From positions 5,355,501 through 5,419,500 of the forward strand of contig NZ_CP029562.1 of assembly GCF_004136315.1 (NCBI RefSeq): DNA of 64,000 nt. The letters run 5' to 3'. The stretch is from Mesorhizobium sp. Pch-S. Lineage in GTDB: Bacteria > Pseudomonadota > Alphaproteobacteria > Rhizobiales > Rhizobiaceae. Shown here one piece after another: positions 40,374-50,046 of this stretch (positions are counted from its first letter, which is position 1; each line of letters opens with the position of its first letter). Both the position numbers and the translations under genes were made by a program. Below the pieces are notes generated by a model that saw nothing but the letters and a program-made list of their open reading frames with translations, had not been told where the DNA came from and did not search any database.

Positions 40374-40874
40374 ATGACTGAACGCATTGCCCTCTATGCC
40401 GGATCTTTCGATCCACTGACCAACGGCCATCTCGATGTGCTGAAGGCCTCGCTGGCGATAGCAGATACGGTTTATGCAGCCATCGGCATCCAGGCGTCGA
40501 AGACGCCGCTGTTTTCCTTTGACGAGCGTTCCGAATTGATCGAAAAGGCTGCCGCTGCCGAATTCGGCAGCGAAGCCAGGCGCATTCGTGTCGTCTCCTT
40601 CACCGGTTTGGTGATCGATGCGGCCCGCAAGAATGGCGCATCCATCATGATCCGTGGCCTGCGTGACGGTACCGATCTCGACTACGAGATGCAGATGGCC
40701 GGCATGAACGAAACGATGGCTCCGGAACTGCAGACCGTCTTCCTGCCCGCGAGCCCTTCGGTGCGCACGATTACCGCCACATTGGTCCGCCAGATAGCCT
40801 CGATGGGCGGCGACATTCGTCCCTTTGTGCCGGTGGCGGTTGCCGGCGCGCTCAAAGCCAAATTCGCGAAATAG
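40374..40874 (+). CDS. coaD: Phosphopantetheine adenylyltransferase
   Basis: 166 residues. It catalyses the fourth step of coenzyme A synthesis, joining ATP and 4'-phosphopantetheine. The nucleotidyltransferase motif is [14 protein letters not shown] (T/HxGH), with [22 protein letters not shown] and the ISSS-equivalent [16 protein letters not shown] later. It leads the run coaD-ppi-ppi-ydcZ-queA, ordered as in rhizobia. Confidence 0.96.
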   Translation: MTERIALYAGSFDPLTNGHLDVLKASLAIADTVYAAIGIQASKTPLFSFDERSELIEKAAAAEFGSEARRIRVVSFTGLVIDAARKNGASIMIRGLRDGTDLDYEMQMAGMNETMAPELQTVFLPASPSVRTITATLVRQIASMGGDIRPFVPVAVAGALKAKFAK

Positions 40875-40906
40875 GTCCTGACCCTAGATATTTCGGAGAT
40901 CATTCC

Positions 40907-41494
40907 ATGCAGCTCAAAAAGCTCGCCGCCTTCCTCGTCGTGTTCGCCGGCCTGTTCGGCGGTGCGTCGCAGGCCTTCGCGGCAGACCCTGAAAACACAA
41001 TGGTCATCACGCTTAAGGACGGCGACGTGGTCGTTGCCCTGCGGCCTGACCTTGCACCCAAGCATGTCGCTCAGATCAAGAAGCTGGTGCGTGAAGGCGC
41101 CTACGACAACGTTGCCTTCCACCGTGTCATCGATGGCTTCATGGCGCAGACCGGCGACGTCCAGTACGGCAATATGAAGAAGGGCTTCGATGCCAGCCTC
41201 GCCGGCACCGGCGGCTCGAAGGAGCCTGATCTGCCTGCCGAGTTCTCCAAGGAGAAGTATGTGCGCGGCGTTGTCGGTATGGCACGCTCGCAGGATCCGA
41301 ACTCGGCGAATTCGCAGTTCTTCATCATGTTCGCGCCGGCATCGTCGCTGAATGGCCAGTACACCATCGTCGGCAATGTCGAGAAGGGCATGGAATTCGT
41401 CGACAAGATCAAGAAGGGCGATGCCGCCGACAACGGCTCCGTCTCCGACCCGGACCGCATGGTCAAGGTTCGCATCGCTGCTGACAAGAACTGA
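40907..41494 (+). CDS. Exported peptidyl-prolyl cis-trans isomerase (cyclophilin)
   Basis: 195 residues. A signal peptide (KLAAFLVVFAGLFGGASQAFA) precedes a cyclophilin domain: YDNVAFHRVIDGFMAQTGD, GMARSQDPNSANSQFFIMF. The catalytic Arg-Phe set (HRVIDGFMAQ, SQFFI) is present. It catalyses proline isomerisation in the periplasm. A cytosolic homologue follows 23 bases later; the two arose by an old duplication. Confidence 0.94.
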   Translation: MQLKKLAAFLVVFAGLFGGASQAFAADPENTMVITLKDGDVVVALRPDLAPKHVAQIKKLVREGAYDNVAFHRVIDGFMAQTGDVQYGNMKKGFDASLAGTGGSKEPDLPAEFSKEKYVRGVVGMARSQDPNSANSQFFIMFAPASSLNGQYTIVGNVEKGMEFVDKIKKGDAADNGSVSDPDRMVKVRIAADKN

Positions 41495-41517
41495 GTTTTA
41501 TCAAAGGGATACCCAAA

Positions 41518-42033
41518 ATGGCTGAAATCAAGGATCGCGAAAACGCGCTCATCATGGAAACGACCAAGGGCAAGGTCGTCATCGAACTGTTCCCTGACCT
41601 TGCACCCGGTCACGTCGGCCGCATCAAGGAACTGGCCCGCGAGGGCGCTTATGACGGCGTCGTCTTCCATCGCGTCATCGACGGGTTCATGGCCCAGACC
41701 GGCGACGTGAAGTTCGGCAAGTCGGGCGGCAAGGATTTCAATCCGTCGCGCGCCGGCATGGGCGGTTCCGACAAGCCGGACCTGAAGGCGGAATTCTCCA
41801 ACGTCAATCACGCCCGCGGCACGTGCTCGATGGCACGCGCACAGAACCCGAATTCCGCGAATTCGCAGTTCTTCATCTGCTTCGAGGATGCCGGCTTCCT
41901 GAATCGCCAGTACACGGTGTGGGGCCAGGTCATCGAAGGCATGGAGAATGTCGACAAGATCAAGCGCGGCGAACCGGTGCAGGATCCTGACAAGATCGTG
42001 TCGCTGAAAGTCGCCGCAGACGTGAAAGCCTGA
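41518..42033 (+). CDS. Cytosolic peptidyl-prolyl cis-trans isomerase (cyclophilin)
   Basis: 171 residues without a signal peptide: YDGVVFHRVIDGFMAQTGDVKFG, CSMARAQNPNSANSQFFICFED. It is the cytosolic partner of the upstream exported cyclophilin and is read in the same operon. Confidence 0.95.
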   Translation: MAEIKDRENALIMETTKGKVVIELFPDLAPGHVGRIKELAREGAYDGVVFHRVIDGFMAQTGDVKFGKSGGKDFNPSRAGMGGSDKPDLKAEFSNVNHARGTCSMARAQNPNSANSQFFICFEDAGFLNRQYTVWGQVIEGMENVDKIKRGEPVQDPDKIVSLKVAADVKA

Positions 42034-42037
42034 TCCG

Positions 42038-42487
42038 ATGGCTGGCGCTCTCTGGTCGCTTCTCGGCGTCCTTGCGGGCGCGTTCATCGCCATCCAGGCT
42101 CCTATCAACGCCCAGCTCGCTCGCGGGCTGGGTGTTCCTGTCGCCGCGGCCGCGATCTCGTTTCTGGCCGGGGCAATCGTTCTCGGCATCGTCACGTTCT
42201 TCACCACACGGGCTCAGGGTATTGCCATCGACTGGCGTGCGCCGGCCCCGTGGCTCTTCGTCGCCGGTGGAGCGCTCGGTGCGGTCTATGTCACGAGTTC
42301 GGTGCTGCTCACGCCGAGGATCGGCGCCGCCGCGCTGATGGCGTTCCTTGTTGCCGGTCAGCTGCTGGCTGGCATGCTTGTGGACCGGATCGGCTTCCTC
42401 GGTGTCGCCGTCCGTGAAATCTCGATGGGCCGCATCGTCGGTGCCGCGCTGTTGCTGGTCGGCGCGTTGATGATCCGGATTTACTGA
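42038..42487 (+). CDS. YdcZ/DUF606 family transporter (half-size DMT)
   Basis: 149 residues, almost all hydrophobic, with about five helices (LWSLLGVLAGAFIAIQAPIN through IVGAALLLVGALMIRIY). This is the half-length DMT-superfamily protein (DUF606), which may work as a dimer. It starts 4 bases after the cyclophilin stop, so it is co-transcribed. Its substrate is unknown. Confidence 0.85.
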   Translation: MAGALWSLLGVLAGAFIAIQAPINAQLARGLGVPVAAAAISFLAGAIVLGIVTFFTTRAQGIAIDWRAPAPWLFVAGGALGAVYVTSSVLLTPRIGAAALMAFLVAGQLLAGMLVDRIGFLGVAVREISMGRIVGAALLLVGALMIRIY

Positions 42488-42550
42488 CCGGCAGGTTCCC
42501 GGCAACAAGCATGGTGGCGGATCGATCAAGATCGCGCTATTGCCGCTGCC

Positions 42551-43621
42551 ATGAAAGTGGATCTCTTCGACTTCGACCTGCCGGAGGAGCGTATAGCGCT
42601 TCGTCCCGCCGAACCGCGTGATACCGCGCGATTTCTGGTCGTACGCCCGGATGAGGGGCTGGCCGACAAGGTAGTGCGTGACCTGCCGTCACTGCTCGAT
42701 CCCGGTGATGTGCTGGTTTTCAACGATACCAAGGTCATTCCAGCGCAGCTGCGTGGTGTCCGTCGGCGCGGCGAGGCTTCCGCCCAGGTTGAAGCGACGC
42801 TGCACATGCGCACCGGCGCCGACCGCTGGCTGGCCTTCATGCGGCCAGGCAAGCGTGTCGCAGAAGGCGACAGGATCCACTTCGGCCACGACGGCAGCTC
42901 TTGTTTTTTCGGCCGGCTCGACGCCACGGTGCTCGAAAAACGGGATGGTGGCGAGGTGCTGCTGGGATTTGACCTGTCAGGAGCTTTCCTTGACGAGGCT
43001 CTGCATGCCGTCGGCCATATTCCTCTGCCACCCTACATCGCTTCGAAGCGTAATGACGATGCACGCGACCTTTCCGACTACCAGACGATCTACGCCAGGG
43101 AAGAGGGGGCGGTGGCTGCGCCTACCGCTGGCCTGCACTTCACGCCCGATTTGTTCGCAGCACTGGATGCAAAGGGTATCGAGCGCCGGTTCGTGACTTT
43201 GCATGTCGGCGCCGGTACCTTCCTGCCGGTGAAAGCTGACGACACCGCCGATCACAAGATGCATGCGGAAAAGGGGTATGTGTCGAGCCAGGTGGCGGAT
43301 GCGCTGAATGCCGCCAAGGCGCGCGGCAATCGTATCGTCTGTGTCGGCACGACATCGCTGCGGCTGTTGGAAAGTGCCGCGCGCGACGACGGCACGCTTG
43401 GCGAATGGTCCGGCGCGACCGACATCTTCATCACGCCCGGTTATCATTTTCGTATCGCCGATGCGCTGATGACCAATTTCCACCTGCCGCGCTCGACGCT
43501 TTTCATGCTGGTTTCGGCCTTCGCCGGACTGGATACCATGCGTGCCGCCTATCGGCATGCCATCGAGACCGGGTATCGCTTCTATTCCTACGGCGACGGA
43601 AGCCTGCTGTTCAGGGCATAG
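42551..43621 (+). CDS. queA: S-adenosylmethionine:tRNA ribosyltransferase-isomerase
   Basis: 356 residues. QueA transfers the ribosyl moiety of SAM to preQ1 in tRNA to make epoxyqueuosine. The N-terminus [22 protein letters not shown] and the block [25 protein letters not shown] are diagnostic. Tgt, acting one step earlier in the same pathway, is encoded about 900 bases downstream, separated by a small gene and an opposite-strand GFA gene. Confidence 0.96.
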   Translation: MKVDLFDFDLPEERIALRPAEPRDTARFLVVRPDEGLADKVVRDLPSLLDPGDVLVFNDTKVIPAQLRGVRRRGEASAQVEATLHMRTGADRWLAFMRPGKRVAEGDRIHFGHDGSSCFFGRLDATVLEKRDGGEVLLGFDLSGAFLDEALHAVGHIPLPPYIASKRNDDARDLSDYQTIYAREEGAVAAPTAGLHFTPDLFAALDAKGIERRFVTLHVGAGTFLPVKADDTADHKMHAEKGYVSSQVADALNAAKARGNRIVCVGTTSLRLLESAARDDGTLGEWSGATDIFITPGYHFRIADALMTNFHLPRSTLFMLVSAFAGLDTMRAAYRHAIETGYRFYSYGDGSLLFRA

Positions 43622-43703
43622 CGATCTTCATAGGGTCGGCATTTCGGCGCTTTGCGCATAAGGTACCCTGGCGGAAGCGCGCGCCTTAAGCGGAGGAAGA
43701 GAG

Positions 43704-43973
43704 ATGGACCACGATCTCGAAACCATGAACCGCGACCAGCTTGTCGCGGAGGTGAAGAAGCTGCGGCAAGGCATTCGCAGGCATAGAGACTCGACCGGAC
43801 ACGATCTGTGCTGGCATCACCCGGACCTTTGGGAGCTGCTGCCGGAAAGAACTGATCCGGCCATCGCAATACCGCCCTGGCCGAAATTCATGCGCGGCTG
43901 CATTCGCTACAGGCAGTCGCTCGAGGAGCAGGCATCCACCGCGCCAGTTCACGACAAGGAATTCGGCGAATAG
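43704..43973 (+). CDS. Small conserved protein, CWHHP motif
   Basis: 89 residues with a strong CGGAGGAAG ribosome site. A charged N-terminal helix (LETMNRDQLVAEVKKLRQGIRRHRD) is followed by the distinctive DLCWHHPDLWELLPE and a Pro-rich segment ending FMRGCIRYRQSLEEQ. I recall similar proteins in rhizobia but know no function. The Cys and two His could bind metal; that is inference. Confidence 0.7.
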   Translation: MDHDLETMNRDQLVAEVKKLRQGIRRHRDSTGHDLCWHHPDLWELLPERTDPAIAIPPWPKFMRGCIRYRQSLEEQASTAPVHDKEFGE

Positions 43974-43985
43974 CGGGTCGAGCTT

Positions 43986-44390
43986 CTAGAACCAATAGTC
44001 GATGACACAGCGGCCATCGCGTGGCAGGTCTTCAAAGCTGCTGAGACCGTCGAAGTGATCGATAGGAAGCGCGGCGACCGTGTCCGGCTCAGCAAGCCGT
44101 ACGTTGACCGCCATGCGTCGGCGACCGTCCCTGTTCAGGTGCTCGCCACGCCAGAACGCCATGCAGCCGCATCTGGGGCAGAAATTGAAAGCGAGATATT
44201 CCTCGCTATCGTCGCGCAGATAAGCACGGGTCTCGCCGGTTACCTCTATCTCTTCACCCTCATGACCATATATCCAGAGTGTGCCGTAGCGACGGCAGAT
44301 CGTGCAATTGCAGGCGGTCGCACCGTCCGGGGCCCCATTGAACCGCCAGCGCACAGCGCCGCAGTGACATGTCCCTACAAGTGTCGTCAT
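43986..44390 (-). CDS. GFA family (glutathione-dependent formaldehyde-activating-like) protein
   Basis: 134 residues of the GFA fold: zinc-binding cysteines appear as GTCHCGAVRWRF, ACNCTICRR and FCPRCGCMAFWR. Only some family members act on the glutathione-formaldehyde adduct, so the role is open. It lies on the opposite strand between queA and tgt. Confidence 0.92.
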   Translation of the reverse strand: MTTLVGTCHCGAVRWRFNGAPDGATACNCTICRRYGTLWIYGHEGEEIEVTGETRAYLRDDSEEYLAFNFCPRCGCMAFWRGEHLNRDGRRRMAVNVRLAEPDTVAALPIDHFDGLSSFEDLPRDGRCVIDYWF

Positions 44391-44498
44391 CGGATCAGCC
44401 TATGATCTTGCGAACTCGGCAAGGTAGAGGGAGCCGCCAGGCCCAACAAGTCAGCGCGGCCGATTGTGTTACGCCGTCACGGCGGCTAAAGGCAGCGC

Positions 44499-45629
44499 AT
44501 GATCGAGAATTTTTCCTTTTCCCTGCTCGCCACCGACGGCAAGGCGCGGCGCGGCGAAATCTCCATGCCACGCGGCAGAATTCGGACCCCTGCCTTCATG
44601 CCGGTCGGTACCGGTGGTACGGTCAAAGCCATGTACATGGATCAGGTGCGCGGCGTCGGCGCCGACATCATCCTGGGCAACACCTATCACCTGATGCTGC
44701 GGCCAGGGGCGGAACGCGTCGCACGGCTGGGTGGGCTGCATGAATTCGCGCGCTGGCCGCACCCGATCCTGACAGATTCCGGCGGCTTCCAGGTGATGTC
44801 CCTGTCCAAGCTCAGGAAATTGACCGAACAGGGCGTCACCTTCCGCTCGCATATCGACGGCTCGCCCTATGAGATGTCGCCGGAACGTTCGATCGAGATC
44901 CAGGGCCTGCTCGATTCCGATATCCAGATGCAGCTCGACGAGTGCACGGCGCTGCCTGCCGACGCCAAGGAGATCGAGCGTGCGATGGAATTGTCGCTGC
45001 GCTGGGCGGAGCGTTGCAAGACGGCCTTCGGCGATCAGCCCGGCAAGGCGATGTTCGGCATCGTGCAGGGCGGCGACATCGCACCGCTGCGGGTGCGCTC
45101 CGCGCAGGCGCTGTCGGCCATGGATCTCAAGGGCTATGCCATTGGCGGCCTTGCTGTCGGTGAACCGCAGGCGGTTATGCTGGACATGCTCGACATCACG
45201 TGCCCGCAATTGCCGACGCAGAAGCCACGCTACCTGATGGGCGTCGGCACGCCCGACGACATCCTGAAGTCGGTGGCGCGGGGCATCGACATGTTCGACT
45301 GTGTGATGCCGACGCGCGCGGGACGTCACGGGCTTGCCTATACAAGGCGCGGCAAGATCAATTTGCGTAACGCGCGCCATGCCGACGACCCGCGTCCGCT
45401 GGACGAAGAGAGCGACTGCCCGGCGGCACGCGACTATTCACGCGCATATCTGCATCATCTGGTGCGTTCGCAGGAAGCTTTGGGCGCCATGCTGCTGACC
45501 TGGAACAACCTGTCCTACTATCAGAAGCTGATGCAGGATATTCGCGACGCGATCGAGGTCGGTCGGTTCGATGCGCGCGCTGCGGTGATCACCGAGGGAT
45601 GGACGAGGGGAGATCTACCACCCCTCTAG
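44499..45629 (+). CDS. tgt: Queuine/preQ1 tRNA-ribosyltransferase (Tgt)
   Basis: 376 residues. It exchanges guanine-34 for preQ1 in tRNAs with GUN anticodons. Active-site blocks are intact: [26 protein letters not shown], and [15 protein letters not shown] with the nucleophilic Asp. The zinc site is altered: where most bacterial enzymes have C-x-C-x-x-C, this one reads [17 protein letters not shown] (Ser305, Cys307 kept, Ala for the third Cys), so only one Cys and the His remain. I believe this is shared by related rhizobia. Confidence 0.94.
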   Translation: MIENFSFSLLATDGKARRGEISMPRGRIRTPAFMPVGTGGTVKAMYMDQVRGVGADIILGNTYHLMLRPGAERVARLGGLHEFARWPHPILTDSGGFQVMSLSKLRKLTEQGVTFRSHIDGSPYEMSPERSIEIQGLLDSDIQMQLDECTALPADAKEIERAMELSLRWAERCKTAFGDQPGKAMFGIVQGGDIAPLRVRSAQALSAMDLKGYAIGGLAVGEPQAVMLDMLDITCPQLPTQKPRYLMGVGTPDDILKSVARGIDMFDCVMPTRAGRHGLAYTRRGKINLRNARHADDPRPLDEESDCPAARDYSRAYLHHLVRSQEALGAMLLTWNNLSYYQKLMQDIRDAIEVGRFDARAAVITEGWTRGDLPPL

Positions 45630-45653
45630 GCGGACTATGGCGGCCGTGGTCCA

Positions 45654-46163
45654 TCAATCGAGCTTCGACCAGCCGAAAACCTGCCACTTGTATTTGGAGG
45701 TCTTTTCCGGTTCCGCCGTGTAGGTCATCTGGATGTCTCCGCCCTCGGCGTAGATGTCGAGGCGTGGTGCCGTGTCCAGTTCCAGCCAAAGCGAATCGTT
45801 CTTGAACGACCAGTTGCCGCACCACACGCAAGGTCCAGACGCAGGATCGCCAAGCTGGTGGAAATTGTAGCTGCCATCGGCCTTGATCTCCAGATAATCG
45901 AAGGCTGAATAGAAGGCGGTTACGGTCTGCTGGAACTCGCTAGCCGCAGCCTCGTCTTTTTCGGTCGGCGATCCCTTCAGATCCCGTGGCGGCCGTATGG
46001 CCGACCCGCTCAGTTTCCACTTGCCGATGAAATCCTTCTTGGTCGGCAGGTATTCGGTCTGAGCCTGTGCCGACGAAACAGCTGTGACGGACGGTGCAGC
46101 ACCGAGCAGGCCGACGGCCAGCAACAATGCAGCCGCTCCTGCAGCCCTGGTCAGGTTTTTCAT
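45654..46163 (-). CDS. Exported protein of unknown function
   Basis: About 169 residues. A signal peptide (LTRAAGAAALLLAVGLLGAAP to AQAQ) leads into a compact domain with YLPTKKDFIGKWKLSGSAIRPP, FDYLEIKADGSYNFHQLGDP and GPCVWCGNWSFKNDSLWLELD. The GKW..., G.Y.F and W..L strands suggest a small lipocalin-like barrel, with a possible CVWC disulfide. No family recognised. I take the ATG at 46163 (AGAAG at a fair distance); the ATG at 46172 is possible. Confidence 0.65.
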   Translation of the reverse strand: MKNLTRAAGAAALLLAVGLLGAAPSVTAVSSAQAQTEYLPTKKDFIGKWKLSGSAIRPPRDLKGSPTEKDEAAASEFQQTVTAFYSAFDYLEIKADGSYNFHQLGDPASGPCVWCGNWSFKNDSLWLELDTAPRLDIYAEGGDIQMTYTAEPEKTSKYKWQVFGWSKLD

Positions 46164-46328
46164 GGGGCGCATCTTCTTCTCTGAAACGTGAGGATTGTCG
46201 GAGCCTGGCGCCGCCACGTTCGGCGGACATATCGCGTGGTTATGGATCGCGCTTTGCGGCTACCACCGTATTTGCCGATGCGTCAATCGTTGTGCTTTGA
46301 CCCTGATGAGGATCTGGTTCTCCTTAGG

Positions 46329-47545
46329 TTACAGCGCGTTGGCGATCGCCTGGAACACGTCGATCGCTTCATATTCCATCGCGCCACCGCTGTTGTTGTA
46401 GTCGGCATAGGCCGAGGTCTTGGCAATCACCACCTTGCGCGCGGGGTTCACATAGATGAATTGACCATAGATGCCGATCGCCGCGAAGTCGCCTTGCGGT
46501 TTGCCGGGGATCCACCATTGGTAACCGTAGCCGAACGGAATACCGGCGGCGGGGTCCTCACGACCCGGCATCAGATAGGTGCGTCCGGCGTCACCGAGGC
46601 ATGCACCCATTCGGCCGGCACGATCTGCTCGCCCTTCCAGTTGCGGCCCTCGTTGAGATAGAGCAAGCCGAAGCGGGCATAGTCGCGCAAGACCGCGTTC
46701 AGGCCGCCCGCCGCCAATGTTTCCTTCTTCTGGTCGATCAGCCAGTAAGCGTCGGCCTCTGGGCCGAGTCTGGACCACAGTCTTTCCTTGAAATAGTCGG
46801 GCAAGGGTTTGCCGGTTGCCCCCTCGAGGATCATGCCGAGCACCTGTGTGTCGGCTGAGACGTAGCGGTTGAAGCTGCCTTGTGGCCGTTCGTTCTTCAG
46901 ATGTGCGGTGAAGTCGTTCACCGAACCCGTGAGGATCTGGATGATGTAGCGCACGATATCGGAATTGAGATCGCCGTAATCCTCATTGAAGCCGATGCCG
47001 GACGACATCTGCAGCACGTTCTTGACCGTGACACCCTTGTAGCCGCCCTCGGCCAGCAACGGTGCGTATTTATCGACCGGATCCTCCAGCCTGATCAGAC
47101 CGTCGGCAACGGCATTGCCGACGAGGAAGGAAATGGTCGACTTCGACACCGACATGGCGATCGACTGCGTCCCGGCAGTGTTGCCGCGCCGGTACTCCTC
47201 ATGGACGATCTTGCCGTCCTTGATCACGAGCAGGCCGGTGGTCTGTGTCCTTTCGATCCAGTCGGCGACCCTGCGGGTCTCGCCTGCGGAGACATAGGCT
47301 TCCGGCAGTGGTCTTTCTGCCCGTTGAAGTTCGCTCACCTCCGGGCCGTGTTCGACCCGAACGGCGGGATAGAGTCTATACAGCGAGCGGAAATTCTCAT
47401 CGATGACGTCCGGCTTGAACGCGTTCGCATAGATGTAGACGGCGTGCAGTTCTCTGATCTTCTGGCGAAAGATGAAGCCGCCGACCAGCGCGACGGCAAC
47501 GAGCAGAAGAACGACGCGCAGCATCCAGCGCCAGAAAGTCCGCAT
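46329..47545 (-). pseudogene. Beta-lactamase-fold serine hydrolase, one-base frameshift
   Basis: About 405 residues if repaired. An N-terminal anchor (MRTFWRWMLRVVLLLVAVAL) is followed by a class C beta-lactamase/DD-peptidase fold: the SxxK nucleophile in SIAMSVSKSTISFL, and the C-terminal GYGYQWWIPG and IYGQFIYVNPARKVVIAKTS. The frame breaks at about 46577: the first frame stops after VTPDAPI, and YLMPGREDPAAGIPFGYGYQWW continues in another frame. One added base restores it. Start chosen at 47545 because GGAGGA lies five bases upstream. These proteins are usually esterases rather than true beta-lactamases. Confidence 0.85.
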
Positions 47546-47725
47546 CAAGTCCTCCGCCATGTCGAAACTGCATGGGTTTCGATCGAATTGGGATGAAGTT
47601 GACTCCACACCGGTCCGGCCTGTCAATGTGCCGCTGCGCCAGGCAACTATCCCCTGTCGGAAATCGGCTTGAATGCGCTGGGCACGTCTGCCAAAACGGT
47701 TGCGAAACAGAAGGAAGGCCGGCCC

Positions 47726-47962
47726 GTGAAGACGTTTTTTGTGCAGTTCAAGTGCGAACTCGGCAAGGCCTATGAGGTGGCCGCCGCGCTTGCCGACGCT
47801 GAGCTCGCCTCCGAGATCTATTCGACTGCCGGCCACTACGATCTGCTTGCGAAATTCTACATCGACGATGACCAGGACATCGGCCACTTCGTCAACGAGA
47901 AGGTGCAGATCATTCCCGGTATCTCCGACACTTTCACGACGGTGACTTTCCGGGCATTTTAG
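47726..47962 (+). CDS. Stand-alone Lrp/AsnC ligand-binding (RAM) domain protein
   Basis: 78 residues from a GTG at 47726 with AAGGAAGG upstream. It holds only the RAM sensory domain (MKTFFVQFKCELGKAYEVAAALADAELASEIYSTAGHYDLLAKFYIDDDQDIGHFVNEKVQIIPGI) and no DNA-binding part. Stand-alone RAM proteins may bind amino acids or modify Lrp partners. It precedes the ATP-grasp operon by 170 bases in the same direction. Confidence 0.85.
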   Translation: MKTFFVQFKCELGKAYEVAAALADAELASEIYSTAGHYDLLAKFYIDDDQDIGHFVNEKVQIIPGISDTFTTVTFRAF

Positions 47963-48131
47963 GCCACGGTAAACTGCACGCCGAATAAGCACGCATTGCC
48001 CAGGAAGCTGTTTTGCCGCCTGCCTATCGGGCAATCTTGATGGCCAGGCTGCTGTAACGATGCAAATTGCCGATTGCGCTTGATTTTCTTCTCCGACGCC
48101 AGTTGAAATGGTGTCAGAGGGGAGTACGCGT

Positions 48132-49544
48132 TTGGCAGCTTTCGATGAGATGCTTCCGGAAACGACCGGGCTGAGGAGACCATACTCGGCATATGATCGC
48201 TGGCTGAAAGAACAAGATCCAGGCCGACTTACACAGAAGATGGAAGATGCGGAGCGCGTCTTCCGCAAAACCGGCATCACCTTTGCCGTCTATGGCGAGC
48301 AGGAGGCTTCGGAACGCCTCATTCCCTTCGACATCGTGCCGCGCATCATTTCGGGCCAGGAATGGCGTCGCCTGGCGCTGGGTATCGAGCAGCGGGTACA
48401 GGCACTGAATGCATTCCTGGATGACATCTATCATCGCCAGGAGATCCTGCGGGCAGGGCGCGTTCCCAAACAGCTGATCGCAGCCAATGAGGCATTTCTG
48501 CCGGAGATGATCGGTGTGCGGCCTCCGGCCGGCGTCTACACGCATATCATCGGCGTCGACATCGTGCGCATCAGCGAAAACGAATTCTATGTGCTGGAGG
48601 ACAATGCCCGCACGCCGTCTGGTGTCTCGTACATGCTGGAGAACCGTGAGACGATGATGCAGCTCTTTCCCGAGCTGTTCCAGCAGATCAAGGTGCGGCC
48701 CGTCGAGAACTACCCTGCGCTGCTCAGGCAATCCCTGGCTGCCGTGAAGCCCAGAGGCGTCGAAGGAATGCCGACCATCGCGGTGCTGACGCCGGGCATC
48801 TACAACTCCGCCTATTATGAACACGCTTTCCTGGCCGACCAGATGGGCGTGCAACTGGTCGAAGGGCCGGATCTGCGTGTCGTCGACGGTCATGTCGCGA
48901 TGCGTACCACGGAGGGCTACAAGCAGATCGACGTGCTCTATCGCCGCGTCGACGATGCGTTCCTGGATCCGCTGACCTTCCGGCCGGATTCCGCACTTGG
49001 CGTGCCGGGCATCATGGATGTCTACCGCGCCGGCAACATCACCATCGCCAATGCGCCCGGCACCGGCATATCCGACGACAAGGCGATTTACTCCTACATG
49101 CCGGAGATCGTCGAGTTCTACACCGGCCGCAAGCCGATCCTGGGCAATATCCCAACTTGGCGCTGCTCTGAGCCGGACAGCCTGAAATATGTCCAGGAAC
49201 ACATCTCGGAACTGGTCATCAAGGAAGTGCACGGGTCGGGCGGCTACGGCATGCTGGTCGGTCCCGCGGCAACCAAGAAGGAATGCGAGGAGTTCGCCAA
49301 GAAACTCGCCGCCAAGCCCGCCAACTACATCGCCCAACCGACGCTGGCGCTCTCGACCTGTCCGATCATGACCGAGAAGGGCCTAGCGCCGCGCCATGTC
49401 GATCTCAGGCCCTATGTGCTTGTCTCCGATCGCATCCAGCTGGTGCCTGGCGGGCTGACACGTGTGGCGCTGAAGGAAGGTTCACTGGTCGTGAATTCTT
49501 CGCAGGGAGGAGGCACAAAAGATACATGGGTGCTGGATGACTAG
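48132..49544 (+). CDS. Circularly permuted ATP-grasp protein (amidoligase type)
   Basis: About 470 residues of the permuted ATP-grasp family (DUF404/DUF407): GLRRPYSAYDRWLKEQDPGRL, FDIVPRIISGQEWRRLALGIEQRVQALNAFL, EDNARTPSGVSYMLENRE and EVHGSGGYGMLVGP are characteristic. Published genomics links this family with alpha-E and transglutaminase-like proteins as a peptide-ligating and processing set; the product is unknown. A TTG at 48132 has GGGGAG just upstream; an ATG at 48108 is the alternative. The next operon gene (alpha-E) is pushed about 500 bases away by an inserted element. Confidence 0.9.
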   Translation: MAAFDEMLPETTGLRRPYSAYDRWLKEQDPGRLTQKMEDAERVFRKTGITFAVYGEQEASERLIPFDIVPRIISGQEWRRLALGIEQRVQALNAFLDDIYHRQEILRAGRVPKQLIAANEAFLPEMIGVRPPAGVYTHIIGVDIVRISENEFYVLEDNARTPSGVSYMLENRETMMQLFPELFQQIKVRPVENYPALLRQSLAAVKPRGVEGMPTIAVLTPGIYNSAYYEHAFLADQMGVQLVEGPDLRVVDGHVAMRTTEGYKQIDVLYRRVDDAFLDPLTFRPDSALGVPGIMDVYRAGNITIANAPGTGISDDKAIYSYMPEIVEFYTGRKPILGNIPTWRCSEPDSLKYVQEHISELVIKEVHGSGGYGMLVGPAATKKECEEFAKKLAAKPANYIAQPTLALSTCPIMTEKGLAPRHVDLRPYVLVSDRIQLVPGGLTRVALKEGSLVVNSSQGGGTKDTWVLDD

Positions 49545-49551
49545 TGGCAGG

Positions 49552-50024
49552 TCGGCAGTCGGCAGTCGGCAGTCGGTTGCAGACCATGAGCAGCCGAGCG
49601 ATCATGTGGATCACAAGATCGGATCGTATCGCGACCTGAGGGTCTGGAACCTTGCTATCGAATTGGCAGTAAATTGCTACGAGCACACCAGAGGTTTTCC
49701 GCATTCTGAATTGTACGGGCTTACATCGCAGTTGCGCGTTCTGCCACTTCCATAGCGGCTAATATCGCTGAAGGGTATGGCCGGCAAAATACAGGCTCAT
49801 ATGTTCAATTTCTTCGGGTGGCTCAGGGCTCGCTCAAGGAGTTCGAAACACACATCATAATTTCCACCCGTGTCGGTTTTCTCGATGCGGAAGCAGAACG
49901 GCGCTTCCTGGTGCAAGCCGACGATATTGGTCGCATGCTTCGTGCGTTGATCCGCAGCCTACAACGGACAAGTTGATGTTATATGCTCCGAAATCCCTTC
50001 GATCTGCCGACTGCCGACTGCCGA
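49552..50024. repeat. Inverted-repeat element with heptamer ends
   Basis: The left end (49552-49572) and right end (50004-50024) are perfect 21-bp inverted repeats, each made of the 7-base unit TCGGCAG three times in a row (the right end on the other strand). Partial extra units flank both sides. Between the arms are 431 bases holding one broken gene. The unit sits between the ATP-grasp and alpha-E genes, which normally adjoin. No target-site duplication was seen. Confidence 0.85.
49606..49976 (+). pseudogene. Four-helix-bundle protein (S23 / rRNA intervening sequence family), frameshifted
   Basis: Repaired length about 123 residues, the size of the family: KIGSYRDLRVWNLAIELAVNCYEHTRGFPHSELYGLTSQLR, then in another frame SATSIAANIAEGYGRQNTGSYVQFLRVAQGSLKEFETHIIIS to the stop at 49976. 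The break is at about 49737: CGC-GTT needs one more base. The likely start is an in-frame GTG at 49606, near the usual family start (a longer reading from 49537 would run through the heptamer repeats). Homologues are found inside 23S rRNA intervening sequences and as free genes; the fold is also that of the Avd protein of diversity-generating retroelements. No reverse transcriptase is nearby. Confidence 0.85.
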
Positions 50025-50046
50025 TTGCCGCCGGGAGACCCTGCTA

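Noticed and set aside
49552..49576. Short tandem heptamers considered as a CRISPR remnant
   Set aside because: The units are 7 bases, directly abutting and without spacers; they match the inverted copy at the other end of the element instead.
49537..49976. Diversity-generating retroelement (Avd-like protein)
   Set aside because: The broken protein has the same fold as Avd, but no reverse transcriptase or template/variable repeat is nearby.
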